A stretch of DNA of 22,500 bases from Chrysomallon squamiferum (GCA_012295275.1 CM022669.1:4604277-4626776), one strand, 5' to 3'; positions 1-11,735 are shown, numbered from the stretch's first letter. Program-made: numbers and translations. The notes: a model not told the origin generated them from the letters alone.

Positions 1-1036
1 TTTTTTAAACAAAACAAAGTAAAAGAAAAAGAAAAGATAAGATACTGATCTAATAAAATAATTTAAATAAAAAAATAAACCTACTTAACTGTCCCAAAAC
101 AGTCAAATTTATAACCATTCTCTCCCTAATCCCTATACACCACACACAATCTTACCATTCTAATGACACAAACAGACATTAAAAACATACCTAAATACAC
201 ACAGAATGAGTTAAATTTATAACCAAATACACCAAAGTAACATGCATGTGTACTCAGACACCCGTTATTTCATACAAGTATGATTTACACATCAACCATT
301 ACCAGCATTCATTATCATTATCAAATAACACTGCCCCAACAACAGTCATACTGAGTTTCATATTCTTTACATCTTTTTTTTTTTTTGTTCTGTTCTTTTG
401 TTTTTGTCAATAAGTAATTATCTCTGGCTCCATAGCAGTGGTCTGCATGCCCAGCAGTTTGCTAACGAGCTGCTTTGTTGTTTTTTTCTTCTACGGAATC
501 TTAATAAGTAAAATAAAATTAAAAATAACACACCCTGCCAATCCGCTGTTCAATTACGTGTAATGATTTTCAGATAATCTGACTTCTTTTTCCTTTATTC
601 ACATTTCAGTGTTTGTGTTTGAGAGTAAAGTTACAAATCATTATTTTCGTTTGGGAGTATTCATTTTCCTCCGTATCAGTTACCAGCTGTTTTTTTTTTT
701 TTTTAAAACCAGTGATTTTAGTTTGAAACATGAATTCTGTAATCAACACAATCAGTTTATGAAATCTGTGTCTTGTATCCCTCTATTTATTAACAGTGTA
801 ATATAAATCATACTGGTGTTAAACTTGTAGTTGATATCTTATATGACTTTTGTCTATGTATTAAATATTCTAGTTTTGTAACATTAAAAACAGACACTGA
901 CAGATAAATACATCCAAACATTCAGAGACACCCACACATGCACTCACACACATATACATTCTGATACACAAGACACACACATACACAAACATAAACATTA
1001 ATATGCATATATATATACGTGCTAGTCTGTGAGTGT
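1..1036. other. AT-rich non-coding stretch
   Basis: No supported gene. The sequence is A/T-rich with short poly-A and poly-T runs, including 14 T at 373-386 and a T-run near 690-704. A slightly more complex block at about 420-480 reads open for 18-25 codons on the minus strand, but it has no pyrimidine-rich acceptor and is followed by a poly-A-like run, so it is not called. A pyrimidine-rich AG at 590-609 resembles a 3' splice site without a convincing partner donor. Short CA-rich patches lie at 905-990. Confidence 0.6.
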
Positions 1037-1222
1037 TAAAATGATCTTTATTTTATTGCACCAAAAATATATCAAAATTAAAATTATCTATATTTTATTG
1101 TACAAAAAATACATGTATGTAAAATTTATCTATATTTTATGGCACAAAAATACATGTGTGTAAAATTTATCTATAGTTTATTGGACAAAAATACATGTGT
1201 GTAAAATTTATCAATGTTTTAA
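1037..1222. repeat. 41-bp minisatellite, about 4 copies
   Basis: Units begin with AAAATTTATC at 1121, 1162 and 1203, exactly 41 bp apart. More degenerate copies precede them from about 1037 and 1079. Each unit has a TATATTTTAT-like centre and ends ACATGTGTGT. The central copies differ at only a few positions, while the outer ones are more diverged. No coding frame runs through the array. Confidence 0.85.
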
Positions 1223-1252
1223 ATGCAGACCGTTAAATTAGAAAAAAAAAAA

Positions 1253-1267
1253 ACACACACACACACA
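1253..1267 (+). repeat. short (CA)n microsatellite
   Basis: A run of A followed by seven CA dinucleotides. It is a short simple repeat in AT-rich DNA. Confidence 0.8.
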
Positions 1268-1952
1268 TTATTAATATCTATGAAGTATTTACAAATGCAC
1301 TAGAATTAAAAAGAAATTACTGTTTTTATAAAATAAAGAAATAAATAATTACTTAAAATCCCTAAACAAAAAAATCAGTCAATTTATCTTACATTAAAAT
1401 GTTTCTTCAAATATTTCTTCAGCAGACAGTATCGGTCAGTAGTTTATCAGAATGCAAAATCTCTTTCCAACTTAGACTAACACAAAATGGCTAATGGTCA
1501 CTTACGTGTCCATCAGAATGTTTGTCTGTCTGCATTTTTCATTCACTGGAATTCCAAAACTGTTTTGGTTACTCAGAGCATTTCATAGTTTGGGAAATAA
1601 CACACAGTGAGGTTTACCAGTATAAAAGGGACTGATCCTAATGGAGTGAAGAAATGGATTGTTTAATGTTATTAAGAAAAAAGAGATGATGTCTCTGTAT
1701 CCCTTAGAACTATCCTGTCATTTGCCCCCTCATCATATAATAAATAACCTAGTTTGTAAAATCAAGATCATCAAAAATAGACATAGGTATGTCATAGAGA
1801 TTTCAGTATTCTTAAAATATTGTTCATGTTGTGCAGTGCCAGAACAGGATTGTAAATTCACTACCCACAATAAATCAATTAACCTCCACCACTGAGAATG
1901 TGAAAAATCAAATATAACAAAAATAATAATTGTCTTCATAACAATAATGGTA
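1268..1952. other. unique AT-rich non-coding stretch
   Basis: No supported gene. The block 1500-1640 is of ordinary complexity and carries a strong minus-strand splice donor (GACAC then GTAAGTGA, exon end at 1506). It is preceded on that strand by 25 open codons but lacks a good acceptor. Frames at 1659-1895 (plus) and 1733-1990 (minus) overlap on opposite strands, have no flanking splice signals and read into simple repeat; they are treated as chance. Confidence 0.55.
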
Positions 1953-2065
1953 AAGACAATGATGATGATGCTGATATTGAAAAACAACAAAAATACAGTG
2001 AAAATATTGTGATGATGATGATAATAATAATAATAATAGTGATGATGATGATAATGATATTAATG
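1953..2065 (+). repeat. (GAT)n/(AAT)n triplet repeat, interrupted
   Basis: GAT triplets occur at about 1958-1975 and a mixed GAT/AAT run at 2011-2063, separated by AAC-rich sequence. The poly-Ile/Val reading on the minus strand is an artefact of the repeat. Confidence 0.85.
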
Positions 2066-3232
2066 ACAACAATATTAATCTGAATTTTTTTAGTTTTTAT
2101 ATTACATACGTCATTATTACTAACACTTGATAAAAATACTTGAACAAATATACACATGCTATTGTGTTGGAATATGTGTTGCTATATGTTAATAAAGCAA
2201 ATGTCGTCATAACTAACACTTTATAAATAAACATATTTTAATATTAACAGTCCTGCTGGCACTAATGAAGAATGATAATAACTTGTTACATAATCTACAG
2301 AAACAGACTGGTGATCTAGTTAATAAAACTGATATTGTCATGGTGTTACTGGCCTGGTCAGACTAGGTGCAGTGTGATTTTCTGGTTACAGAACAATGGT
2401 TACACTATACCAGTTATAAAACACTGGCTTCAGTATATTAGTTTACATAATACTGGTTTATTTCCACAGTTATAGCCACAATATACTGATTTTAAAGTTA
2501 CATATATTAGTTACAAAATGTTAGTTTAATTGCAGTTATAACAGAATGGATAGAATATAAGTGTTTATAAACTCCTCTCAGTTTGTATTGATTATAAAAT
2601 GCTAGTTCAAAGTGGCATTAAATACTGTTTATTACATTGGCACACACACACGTGTTTAGAAGTTTTTCAAAGATCTGATTCCCCAGTATGTGTACAGATG
2701 CCAAGGAATGGTGTTTATCTGTTTAAGACACAGATATGGCTTTGCTGATAAAACATTAAAAGAATATTCACAGTAGAGCTAAACTCGGAGAAATATGACC
2801 ATTCACACTTTGATAAAACTTCGTCAAGGTCTTGGTAACACAAGCTAAATCTCTGTTTTTAGTTTTCCTTGTGTGTTAATAATGAAACTACAGGTTCTCT
2901 GGACACTTTTTGTAAACAATCAACCAAACCACACAAACTGGACATGGTATATTTTGAGTAAACAGAAAGAGTCTGTGACAATGGTGGAAATACGACACGG
3001 TCAACACCTGAAAGGTGACCCGAACTGACCACAGAGATGTAACTGAATATGGCCCGTGCTCCTGCATGTTTTCAGATGACATGTGTGGACTTTGCTGTTT
3101 TCACTTTGTTTGTTTGTTTCTAGTGTTTTTAAATGTTTATCTCTAAACAGCAGCATTCTAGATATACTGGAAAACAGGAAATTGCACGTAGATGCAGGAT
3201 GTACATGGGTTAGCATGCCAAAGAGAGTGTTT
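2066..3232. other. unique sequence with a degenerate tandem repeat
   Basis: No supported gene. At about 2380-2620 words such as CAGTTATA, ATACTGGTTTA, TTAGTTACA and AATGTTAGTTT recur irregularly, suggesting an old decayed tandem array. At 2640-3120 the sequence is of ordinary complexity; it has CACCT and AGGTG in inverted orientation at 3005-3017, spaced by 3 bp. The 64-codon minus frame at 2888-3082 is Cys/His/Phe-rich and has no splice support. Confidence 0.5.
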
Positions 3233-3282
3233 ATGTGTGTGTGTGATGTGTATGTGTGCGTGTGTGTGTGTGTGTTTGTGTG

Positions 3283-3329
<47 letters not shown>

Positions 3330-3332
3330 TGT
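3233..3332 (+). repeat. (GT)n microsatellite
   Basis: A GT tract of about 100 bp with a few interruptions (ATG, GCG, TTG, GACG). The last roughly 40 bp are uninterrupted. The Thr/His and Val/Cys frames overlapping it on both strands (3001-3417 and 3083-3388) are translations of this repeat. Confidence 0.95.
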
Positions 3333-4559
3333 GCAGATATGTTAATGACATAGTCATTTTTCTTACAGCTTTGAACAAATGCAAATAAAACAAATATTTA
3401 TCCAAATTCAGAAGCAACCACTGGTTGGATCAAAGTTGACAATGTGTGTTTTAAATGAAATTAAAAATCTATTTAGTATTTGTAAATAGATTTTCACAAA
3501 CATATATATGCCATTTTTTTTTCCCCGACACCTTTCACCATCTTTGAAACAGTTTCATGATTTCATCCTCCAAAACCTTGGCATCAGTCTGGATGATGAA
3601 CTACAAACTTTTGTTCCAACACAGTTATTCTGAAACACTGTCTTAAATCTTGTTGACCCTTCACTGGAAATAAAGTTTCAAATTAAACCTTTAAGACTAA
3701 CTCTAATCTTCACATCCACCCCAACCCAAATTTCCTTTGATGAATACATTTGTCTTATGTAAGATCTTTTAACTCTGACCCTGATTTGCTTTAATTAGCA
3801 GTGGAAAATTTAATTTAATCTTTACTTTATATATCTAAAAATACCTTAGGCTTACAATACCTTAGTTAAGAACCATAATTTTTATTCTTCAAAAAAGAAA
3901 CAAAAAAAACCAAACACCTCTACTAAGATAGCTTAGAATTTCAGATAAATACCACAATCTCATGACCAGTTCTTGCAGTTCATCTAGTGACCTGGCATTA
4001 AGGTGAATATTATCTTAGAGTTTGATTTCTTTTTAACTTTTATGTTGAATTCATTCATATGAACATATAAAAATAAAATATATGACCTTTAAAATGAAAT
4101 AAATGTAAACTTGGCAGTTACAATAATTTAAAAAAAAAAAAAAAAGAAGAAGAAAAAGAAGAATACTAAAATATTTTCAGAAAAGAAACTTTAAAATATA
4201 TAATAAATAAAAAAAAAAAAACAATCATGAACACATCACAACAATGCATTTAAAAATTCAGAAATATTTGCCAATAAAGATAATACTTTCATTAGCTCAT
4301 GCAGTCTTTTTAAAATGGAATTAAAACAAATGATGAAAAAAAAAAAAAGATAAATGATCAAGTTATATTTAAGTCTTTTCAGTCTGTGAAGAAATTAACA
4401 ACAAAATCATATCAAAAGAAAAACAATCTGTAAAAATTTTGTTTTTAAATTATCACAATACAGATATTATGGAGATCTGTCGAAATTAAACCACTAATCA
4501 TTTCTAACATATTAAAAAAAAAACACTCTCAATTTTCTAAAGACACAGTTACAAATAAT
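3333..4559. other. AT-rich stretch with one ambiguous coding-like patch
   Basis: Mostly AT-rich and gene-free, with A-runs near 4130-4145, 4210-4222 and 4337-4348. The exception is 3535-3663, where all three minus-strand frames are open for part of the length behind an acceptor-like TTTATTTCCAG. None of the readings could be identified, so it is reported as an observation and not as a gene. Confidence 0.5.
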
Positions 4560-5400
4560 TCTGGCCCCTAGATTTAATTCTTGACCCAAATATTATAAGA
4601 GTTTATTTCTGATGGACGAACTAACTTATTAAACTGAAGTAGGGTTCTCTACAGCTTTCTTTTTAACCCAGATTTGAATCTGTCAATAACACACAATAAA
4701 ACATCCATTAATAGTATTACTTCTCTGAATGACAACCTACAGCATTTTCAGTTCTAGGGTGTCGTTGAAAACAACAACAAATCTTTGAATGATCTCATTT
4801 TTTCAGTTGTTTTTGCTGACATTTGTCAACCAGGAAACTGTCTAAATTCTGATTTCTTCCTTCATCAGCCTAAGACAAGACTGTTCCCAGAATCAATCCT
4901 TGAAGTAATACTGAGATATTTCCCGTTCTACTTGACATCTCCTGACTGGATTATCAAAGTCTGTGTTAGGTACTGTCTGACAAAAACTAAACTTCTCGAT
5001 ATTCTGACCAATTTCTTTAACCAAAATTTATTTTAACTGAATTTTATTACTTTTTTACACAACAGAATTCTTTTTACCCTTCCAACAAAACATGATTTTT
5101 TTAAAACCTAATACGACTAAATTCTTTTAACTTTCCACACTATAATTATTTAAATATAACTTAATTAAAATATATATTTTTGGGATGTCCAGTATAACAA
5201 AAATTCTTTTAAACTTTGATATATCTACATTTTTTTTTCCCTTTTAACACAATTTCTTTCAACCTTTTACGTGACCAAAATCTTCAAATAAGAATAAATC
5301 TATTTTGTTTCTTCTTCTTCTTCTTCTTCTAATAGAACTAAACATTTTATTCAATTAACCAGAATGAATTCTTTTTATCCATTACCTCTTTAATGTCTGG
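4560..5400. repeat. degenerate dispersed or tandem AT-rich repeat
   Basis: The word AATTCTTTT or a close variant, usually followed by TAAC or ACCC and then TTCC, recurs at roughly 5065, 5121, 5201, 5250 and 5368, with weaker versions at 4575 and 4657. Spacing is irregular (about 50-120 bp), as expected of an old minisatellite or several decayed element copies. The 83-codon plus frame at 4785-5036 runs into this repeat; it has a pyrimidine-rich AG at 4806 but no matching donor, so it is not called. Confidence 0.4.
5308..5330 (+). repeat. (TTC)n microsatellite
   Basis: About seven TTC triplets within a T-rich context. Confidence 0.8.
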
Positions 5401-5561
5401 TCTTGAAACAAGACCATCGTAAAAAACATTAACTCTAAGAATATAGAAAAAAGTGTTTATGATGTCGTCTTGCGTTGTGAATGAAATGCAAATGGCCGAG
5501 TCATCGACATATTTCATTTTGCCTGAAATAACCGGTAGGTGTGCAATGCTGATATTTTTAC

Positions 5562-5735
5562 CTCAGAATTCCTAACACGGGAGACAGCAGCCATCATAAA
5601 CAACACATAACAGTGCAAAGAGCAGACGTCTGCCACTTTCACCCAAACACTGATACCACCTTTTTGATCTTCTATAAAACAAGAAGGCATCAATTTGTCA
5701 GAAATGGCCACTTCCAATTTCAGGTCAGGCACGAG
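5562..5735 (-). CDS. candidate coding exon, product not recognised
   Basis: On the minus strand 174 bp (58 codons, phase 0 at both ends) lie between a CTGCAG acceptor and a good donor, GAG followed by GTAAAA. The open frame extends from a TAA just upstream, through the exon and into the intron. The peptide has natural composition, with segments such as LVPDLKLEVAISD, FIEDQKGGISVWVKVADV and FMMAAVSRVRNSE. The codons are visibly more GC-rich at third positions than the surrounding DNA and favour purines at first positions. The acceptor is the weak point: the sequence upstream of it is purine-rich. An alternative is a first coding exon starting at the second ATG of the ATGATGG (A at -3, G at +4) that encodes MAAVSRVRNSE. 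No family was recognised. The opposite-strand frame at 5613-5855 is Phe/Gln/His-rich and looks like the shadow. Confidence 0.38.
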
Positions 5736-6218
5736 CTGCAGGAATTGAAGCTCTTCTTATTTTTTTATTTCCCTCTAACCCAGAACCCGGAGCATTTAGA
5801 TATAACAGGAAACGTTTTATTATGTCTACAGAGCTTCATCTTTGACCAGACGTAAAGATAATGGTGGAGATGGTTTTCGCTGGGGTAATTCATTCGCTGT
5901 GTCCAAGGAAAGGATTGTGTGTGGAAGAGGATTTGGGGCTGATTGGATAATTTGTGTTTGTTTAGACGACAGACACACTGATGACCAAGTTGCTGGGCTG
6001 GGAGAGTGAGACAGGAAGTTATTACAGCGAATTACCTCAAAATCGTTAAGCAGTTATGTTTCCAACACTTCTCCATCCATGAGCACCCACACATTTACTG
6101 AACACTGGTAAGCCAAGATGAACAGACTGATAGAGACACTCAGAAAACACATATATGTAGTTAGATACACATATCTTGGAGCAATGCAAATAGCATTTAT
6201 AATAATGAATATAGATAT

Positions 6219-6220
<2 letters not shown>
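5736..6220. other. unique higher-complexity flank of the candidate exon
   Basis: No further gene is supported. Together with 5400-5561 this is one of the least repetitive blocks in the window. It contains a forkhead-like TGTTTGTTTA near 5955-5965, and a perfect octamer ATGCAAAT lies at 5486-5493 on the other side of the exon. Regulatory function is only a possibility. Confidence 0.4.
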
Positions 6221-6291
<71 letters not shown>

Positions 6292-6336
6292 CAAGAGAGG
6301 GACACACTGAGGGACACACAGAGGGACACAGAGAGA
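6221..6336 (+). repeat. (GA)n microsatellite with degenerate purine tail
   Basis: (GA)n runs from 6221 with its first interruption (GAAAGA) near 6276, continues to about 6301, and is followed by GGGACACA-type repeats to about 6336. The Arg/Glu and Ser/Leu frames over it are repeat translations. Confidence 0.95.
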
Positions 6337-6840
6337 GTGAATGATAGAAGGTATTAGAGAAAGACAAAGAAACTGATGAGAGACAGATAGTGTAGACAAA
6401 CTAAGAGACAATAACACTGGGATTTTGAAAATGAAAAAGAGAAAAATGATAGAATTAATTTAGGTGATGAAAAACAAGATGAAAATGTCACTCAGATGAC
6501 CTGCTGATTAAACACAAATCTTCATGACACTGACACATGCAATTAAGAAAGGAGAAGGGGAGACTGCCAGGAGAGAAAACAAACCGATATATAAATAAAT
6601 AAACATATAGATAAAACAGATAAACAGACAGACAGACAGACAGATAGATAAATAGACAGTGTAAAAGTAAATACAGATTTTAAACGGATAAAAGACATAA
6701 AAAAAAAGAAAAAAAGATGAAGAATGAAGCATAAAAATAAGACGTAATGAGAGAAAAACACAAAACAAATACCCTGACAGACAGACAGCGTGACAGAGAA
6801 AGTCAAAACAAGTTAGATAATTCACACAGATGACAGACAC
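6337..6840 (+). repeat. purine-rich stretch with GACA/GATA tetranucleotides
   Basis: The plus strand is rich in A and G. Short GACA runs lie at 6617-6660 and 6776-6792, and GATA-type units between them. The Leu/Ser/Cys minus-strand frames at 6508-6840 come from this biased composition. No gene is supported. Confidence 0.7.
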
Positions 6841-7629
6841 ACAGTATTTGTTAGCAACTCTTTCCAGTGTTTCTTTACGCAGTAATTATCCATCTGAATC
6901 TAAGTATGAAAAAGTGACATTTCAAATCACAAACTCTTTTCACTTTAACACAGAATAATGGACTCTGAAACATTTTATCACTAGTGAGGCATTGTAATAG
7001 TCCGGGCTATTGATTGTAGTTAAGGTAATTTTGCCATGTAATAAAATTTGATGTTCTTGCCACCCCTGTACAAATAAAATCATTGATTCCACTGTCGTTA
7101 TCTGAATGAATCCACGATTCTTTTTTTTTTACAACTTGTTAACTTTTTCATTTCTTTTATTAATGTTTTTTTTGTTTTTTGACGTCTAGTAAAAAAAAAA
7201 AAATTTTCAAAGCTGAAAGAAAAAAATGGATATTTTGAATTGTATCCATTGTCAGAATAATAATGTGAAGATGAAGATCATGTGGTTTTAAGCCTAGTAC
7301 AAACTGTAAAAAATAAAAAATAAAAATAATATAACAAAATAAAATTTTTAAAAATTATGTGTATCGGTGTGTGTGTGTGGATAGATAAATATAGACAGAC
7401 AGATATAAAATATTATTTTTAACATTTAATTTCTTTATTTTAGATTTTATTTTCATAATAAACACAAGCAAACTGAAATCAAATAATCATTTATCTGTTG
7501 AAAGAAAGATTTAAAATAATAATTTATAACCTTTTATTTCTTTAAAAAATGTTAAATTGAAGGCAAGAAACTCTAGCTAAATATTTATCTTAGTTATTTT
7601 CCAGTCATAAAATGAACCCTCTAAACAAA
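6841..7629. other. unique AT-rich non-coding stretch
   Basis: No supported gene. 6850-7110 is a block of ordinary complexity (for example around CCGGGCTATTGATTGTAG). Beyond it lie A- and T-runs at 7121-7200, a short GT tract at about 7366-7378 and AT-rich sequence up to the CA tract. Confidence 0.55.
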
Positions 7630-7772
7630 CAACACACACCCACACACACACACACACACACATATATACACCCACACACACCCACAAACACCCCCACACA
7701 CACACACACACCCACACACATACCCAAACACATACACACCCACAAACACACCCACCCACCCACACACACACA

Positions 7773-7837
<65 letters not shown>

Positions 7838-7899
7838 ACACACACCCACACACCCATCCACCCACACACCCCCACACCCCCCCACACACACACACACAC
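7630..7899 (+). repeat. long compound (CA)n / (CCCACA)n tract
   Basis: About 270 bp made almost only of C and A. A pure (CA)n core lies at about 7777-7833, with CCCACA, CCCAAACA and CCCCCACA variants on both sides. All overlapping frames (Thr/His/Pro on plus, Val/Cys/Gly on minus) are translations of the repeat. The tract has Z-DNA-forming potential. Confidence 0.95.
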
Positions 7900-8588
7900 T
7901 CCATCCTGTGTGTAATTTAAAACTTAAATATTTCTGGAACAGCCTCAAACATTAATTAGTAAATACGACTGCCACAGAAATCCAGTAACATTTTTAACTT
8001 TTTATATTTTATTAGCTTCAAACATTATTTCACAAATCTTTTCTTTCCTTTCCTTTTTTTTTTCCTCAAATTATTTTTTGTAATGTATGTCACATTGATC
8101 AACATTTTAAAGTTAAAAACACAAAATCAAAGTCTGTTACAACAACATAAATCTCTGCTAATGTGTAAATTCTACATAACTATTATTTAATGGAAACATG
8201 CCATGAGTGTGTTTTAATTTCATGTTGTTAAAGCTCGGATGACTGAAATATCTATTAATCCATTTTTTCTTTTGGTTTCTTGTAGTGAGTATAAAGATAT
8301 AGAGAACATACATATATGTTGGGGATATAAATGTGAATTTTTGATATATGAGAAAATAAGCACATTGACATTACTGATTCAAACTGTGACACGTTTTATG
8401 TGCTTGATAATGAACATTTTAGAAAAAAGCTACGATTATATTTTAGTATATTTTAGTTTAATGGAATGCATGATTTAAAGTATTCTGATATGTGATTTAG
8501 CTATGGCATACGATAAAATTGTACAAGGCTTTTTATATGAATATCAGTGGTTTTATATATATTTAGAATTTCACACAAACACACACAT
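7900..8588. other. AT-rich non-coding stretch
   Basis: No supported gene. The 79-codon plus frame at 8239-8478 passes through a pyrimidine-rich AG near 8285 (TTTTGGTTTCTTGTAG), but its peptide is Ile/Leu/Phe/Met-rich, as expected for open AT-rich DNA, and no donor closes it. Confidence 0.5.
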
Positions 8589-8613
8589 TATATATATATA
8601 TATATATATATAA
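8589..8613. repeat. (TA)n microsatellite
   Basis: About twelve TA dinucleotides following a short CA run. Confidence 0.9.
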
Positions 8614-8766
8614 AGTTGCTAGAATGAGATAAAGGTGCTAAAACTTATCCAAGAAGAAAACAAACATTGCTTGAATCAGATAGAGATGGCAAATTTTCAA
8701 GATTTCATTTTAAGTGATTAATTACCTGAAAAATGCTATTTGATTGGATAAAGAAAAGGTTCATGC

Positions 8767-8791
8767 AAAAAAAAAAAAAAAAAAAAAAAGT

Positions 8792-8822
<31 letters not shown>

Positions 8823-8847
8823 CAAAAATAATAAAAATAATAATAAA
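8767..8847 (+). repeat. poly-A run followed by (TAA)n
   Basis: A run of 23 A (8767-8789) is followed by (ATA/TAA)n to about 8820 and AAAATAAT variants to about 8847. Such a layout can be the tail of a non-LTR retroposon on the plus strand. No recognisable element body precedes it, so a simple repeat is the safer call. Confidence 0.75.
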
Positions 8848-9482
8848 CAACTGGATTAGAAGGTTTTGGTGATTGTGTCATTTTAAAGTTATTTCAGGTA
8901 TTAAGTTGTTATTACTCTAGTAATAATTTTGTCTTTTCTTTGTCAAAAGAAAAAACAGAATTGTTTTATCACTGAACACTCAAATGTGATTTTCTGATTA
9001 ACCTTGGAGTACAGAGTATTAAGATGCAATAATGTCAAGAAAAAAAAAGAAGAAAAAAACCTTTTGTTTTATTTTGACATGATAATATATATTTCTATGT
9101 AAAATAAGTTTAGGTATTTATTTCCAGTATAATTTTTTTTTAAATATGTATTTGTTTATAAATTCTATTTTATCTCTGTTTTTAAATAATAAACTTGTTT
9201 TAATTTACATTTTTTTAAAATATATATATATAAAAGAATATTTTTATTTCATCTGTTTTGTTATTAAATAAATTAACTTGTACAATAATTAAAACAAATT
9301 TAAATAATTCAAAATTTCTGTTTAATCTGTTTTTAAATAATAAATTTGTCTTAATACATTTTAATTAAAAAGATAATTAAAAATCAAAATTAAATATTTC
9401 TATTGTAATTTCTTTTAAATAACAAATCTGTCTGAACTTATACTTATATTTTAATTAAATCAAATTTTCTAAACAATAGTTT

Positions 9483-9484
<2 letters not shown>
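8848..9484. other. extremely AT-rich non-coding stretch
   Basis: No supported gene. It is composed of TTTAAATAATAAA-like words that recur irregularly (near 9181, 9331 and 9413), with a short (TA)n at 9219-9232 and A-runs. It may be a decayed AT-rich tandem repeat. Confidence 0.55.
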
Positions 9485-9526
<42 letters not shown>

Positions 9527-9530
9527 ACAG

Positions 9531-9558
<28 letters not shown>
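9485..9558 (+). repeat. (CA)n microsatellite
   Basis: About 74 bp of CA repeats with two GACA interruptions near 9521-9532. Confidence 0.95.
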
Positions 9559-9561
<3 letters not shown>

Positions 9562-10316
9562 TAAGAATAATAACAATAATTACTGACAGTTGACATTAGA
9601 GAGAAACAAATTAAATTTTACAGTAATACGTTTTTCACTTACAAACTGATCTCATATACATAGACATTTTTTTAATTTTTATATGTTAGTATTTTGTACC
9701 AGAACACATATCACATATATTTTAATTTATGAACCTACAACTGATTTCAAATTTAATAGCATTTCAAAATATAACTATGCTTTTATGAATCTATGGTTCA
9801 TTTTAGTATAAACCTTGCACACCAAGAATATAATTTTCTCTTTTTTTTTATGAATTCACAGTTGATTTTAGTACAAAGAAAATAAAACTGTCATTGAACT
9901 ATCAAAAGTTAATATCAAAAGTCTGAAAAGACTTTTCTTTTTCTTCAGTCATCTGATATGCATAACAAACTATATAAAATGGATTTTATCACTCATTTAT
10001 CAGCCTTATGAATATTCATAAGATATTTGTACTAATATTTACTGGTCTACGAATTTTTATTACTATTTACTGTCTGACCTGAAGGTTAAAGGTTGCCCAG
10101 TATTTTAACTGAGTAAGATAGTTCTGTCATATTCATAAACAACAAGTTTAAATCCTTGCACTGTGTTTGGGCTCTAATTTATTTATTTTAGCTTTATTAT
10201 TTTAATAATATTATCTCAAAAATAAGAAATAAAAACTTTTAAGTGATATAAAATCCTGTACAAAAACTCAAAGTCCAGAAAGATGTGTATATTAGTGTTC
10301 ATGGTAATGTTAATAC
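9559..10316. other. AT-rich non-coding stretch with an acceptor-like site
   Basis: No gene is called. A good 3' splice-site-like sequence, ACTTTTCTTTTTCTTCAG, ends at 9948 on the plus strand. It is followed by a 20-codon open frame ending in TGA near 10009. A possible AATAAA lies near 10226. The frame is too short to separate from chance. Confidence 0.45.
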
Positions 10317-10409
10317 GTGTGTGTGTGTGTGTGTGTACACCCATCTGTGTGTATGTATGTATGTGTATGTATGTGTGTATAAATATATATATATATATAT
10401 GTGTGTGTG
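10317..10409 (+). repeat. compound (GT)n, (TATG)n, (TA)n, (GT)n microsatellite
   Basis: GT repeats to about 10336, then TATG-type units, then (TA)n at about 10383-10400, then a short GT run. Frames crossing it on both strands are repeat-derived. Confidence 0.9.
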
Positions 10410-10491
10410 CTATTTTGACATTATTTCTATTTAAACACAGGACAAATAATTCAAAATATGCAAATGTACTGTTTCTTTCTCTTTTTTTCAG

Positions 10492-10530
10492 AATATCCAA
10501 AGTCATTGAAAATATGAATTATATGTCATG
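10492..10530 (+). CDS. candidate 39-nt microexon, product not recognised
   Basis: A near-ideal acceptor (CTTTCTCTTTTTTTCAG, AG at 10490-10491) and a near-ideal donor (ATG then GTAAGTGC, GT at 10531) are 39 bp apart. They enclose a length divisible by three. Only one frame is open: one base, twelve codons reading ISKVIENMNYMS, then two bases, giving phase 2 at both ends. An insert of this kind would keep a surrounding frame intact if skipped. Against it: short AT-rich DNA is often open, no neighbouring plus-strand exon was found, and the best other candidates are on the minus strand. No protein family was recognised. Confidence 0.35.

Positions 10531-11735
<1,205 letters not shown>

Noticed and set aside
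609-806. 65-codon plus frame behind a T-rich AG, with a possible 15-nt microexon (610-624)
   Set aside because: The frame runs into a poly-T run (Phe repeat), and the 15-nt option depends on a weak GA|GTAAAG donor.
3001-3417. 138-codon minus frame with Thr/His repeats
   Set aside because: Its centre is the (GT)n tract; flanking residues come from ordinary AT-rich sequence without splice signals.
4785-5036. 83-codon plus frame with a T-rich AG at 4806
   Set aside because: No good donor, AT-driven amino acid composition, and overlap with degenerate repeat words.
6046-6417. Frames of 79-123 codons, Ser/Leu or Arg/Glu repeats
   Set aside because: Translation of the (GA)n tract and its degenerate tail.
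7577-7948. Overlapping open frames of 92-123 codons on both strands (Val/Cys/Gly or Thr/His/Pro)
   Set aside because: They translate the (CA)n/(CCCACA)n tract in different frames; there is no non-repeat coding sequence.
8239-8478. 79-codon plus frame behind TTTTGGTTTCTTGTAG
   Set aside because: The AG is immediately followed by GTGAGT-like sequence, the peptide is Ile/Leu/Met-rich, and nothing closes the exon.
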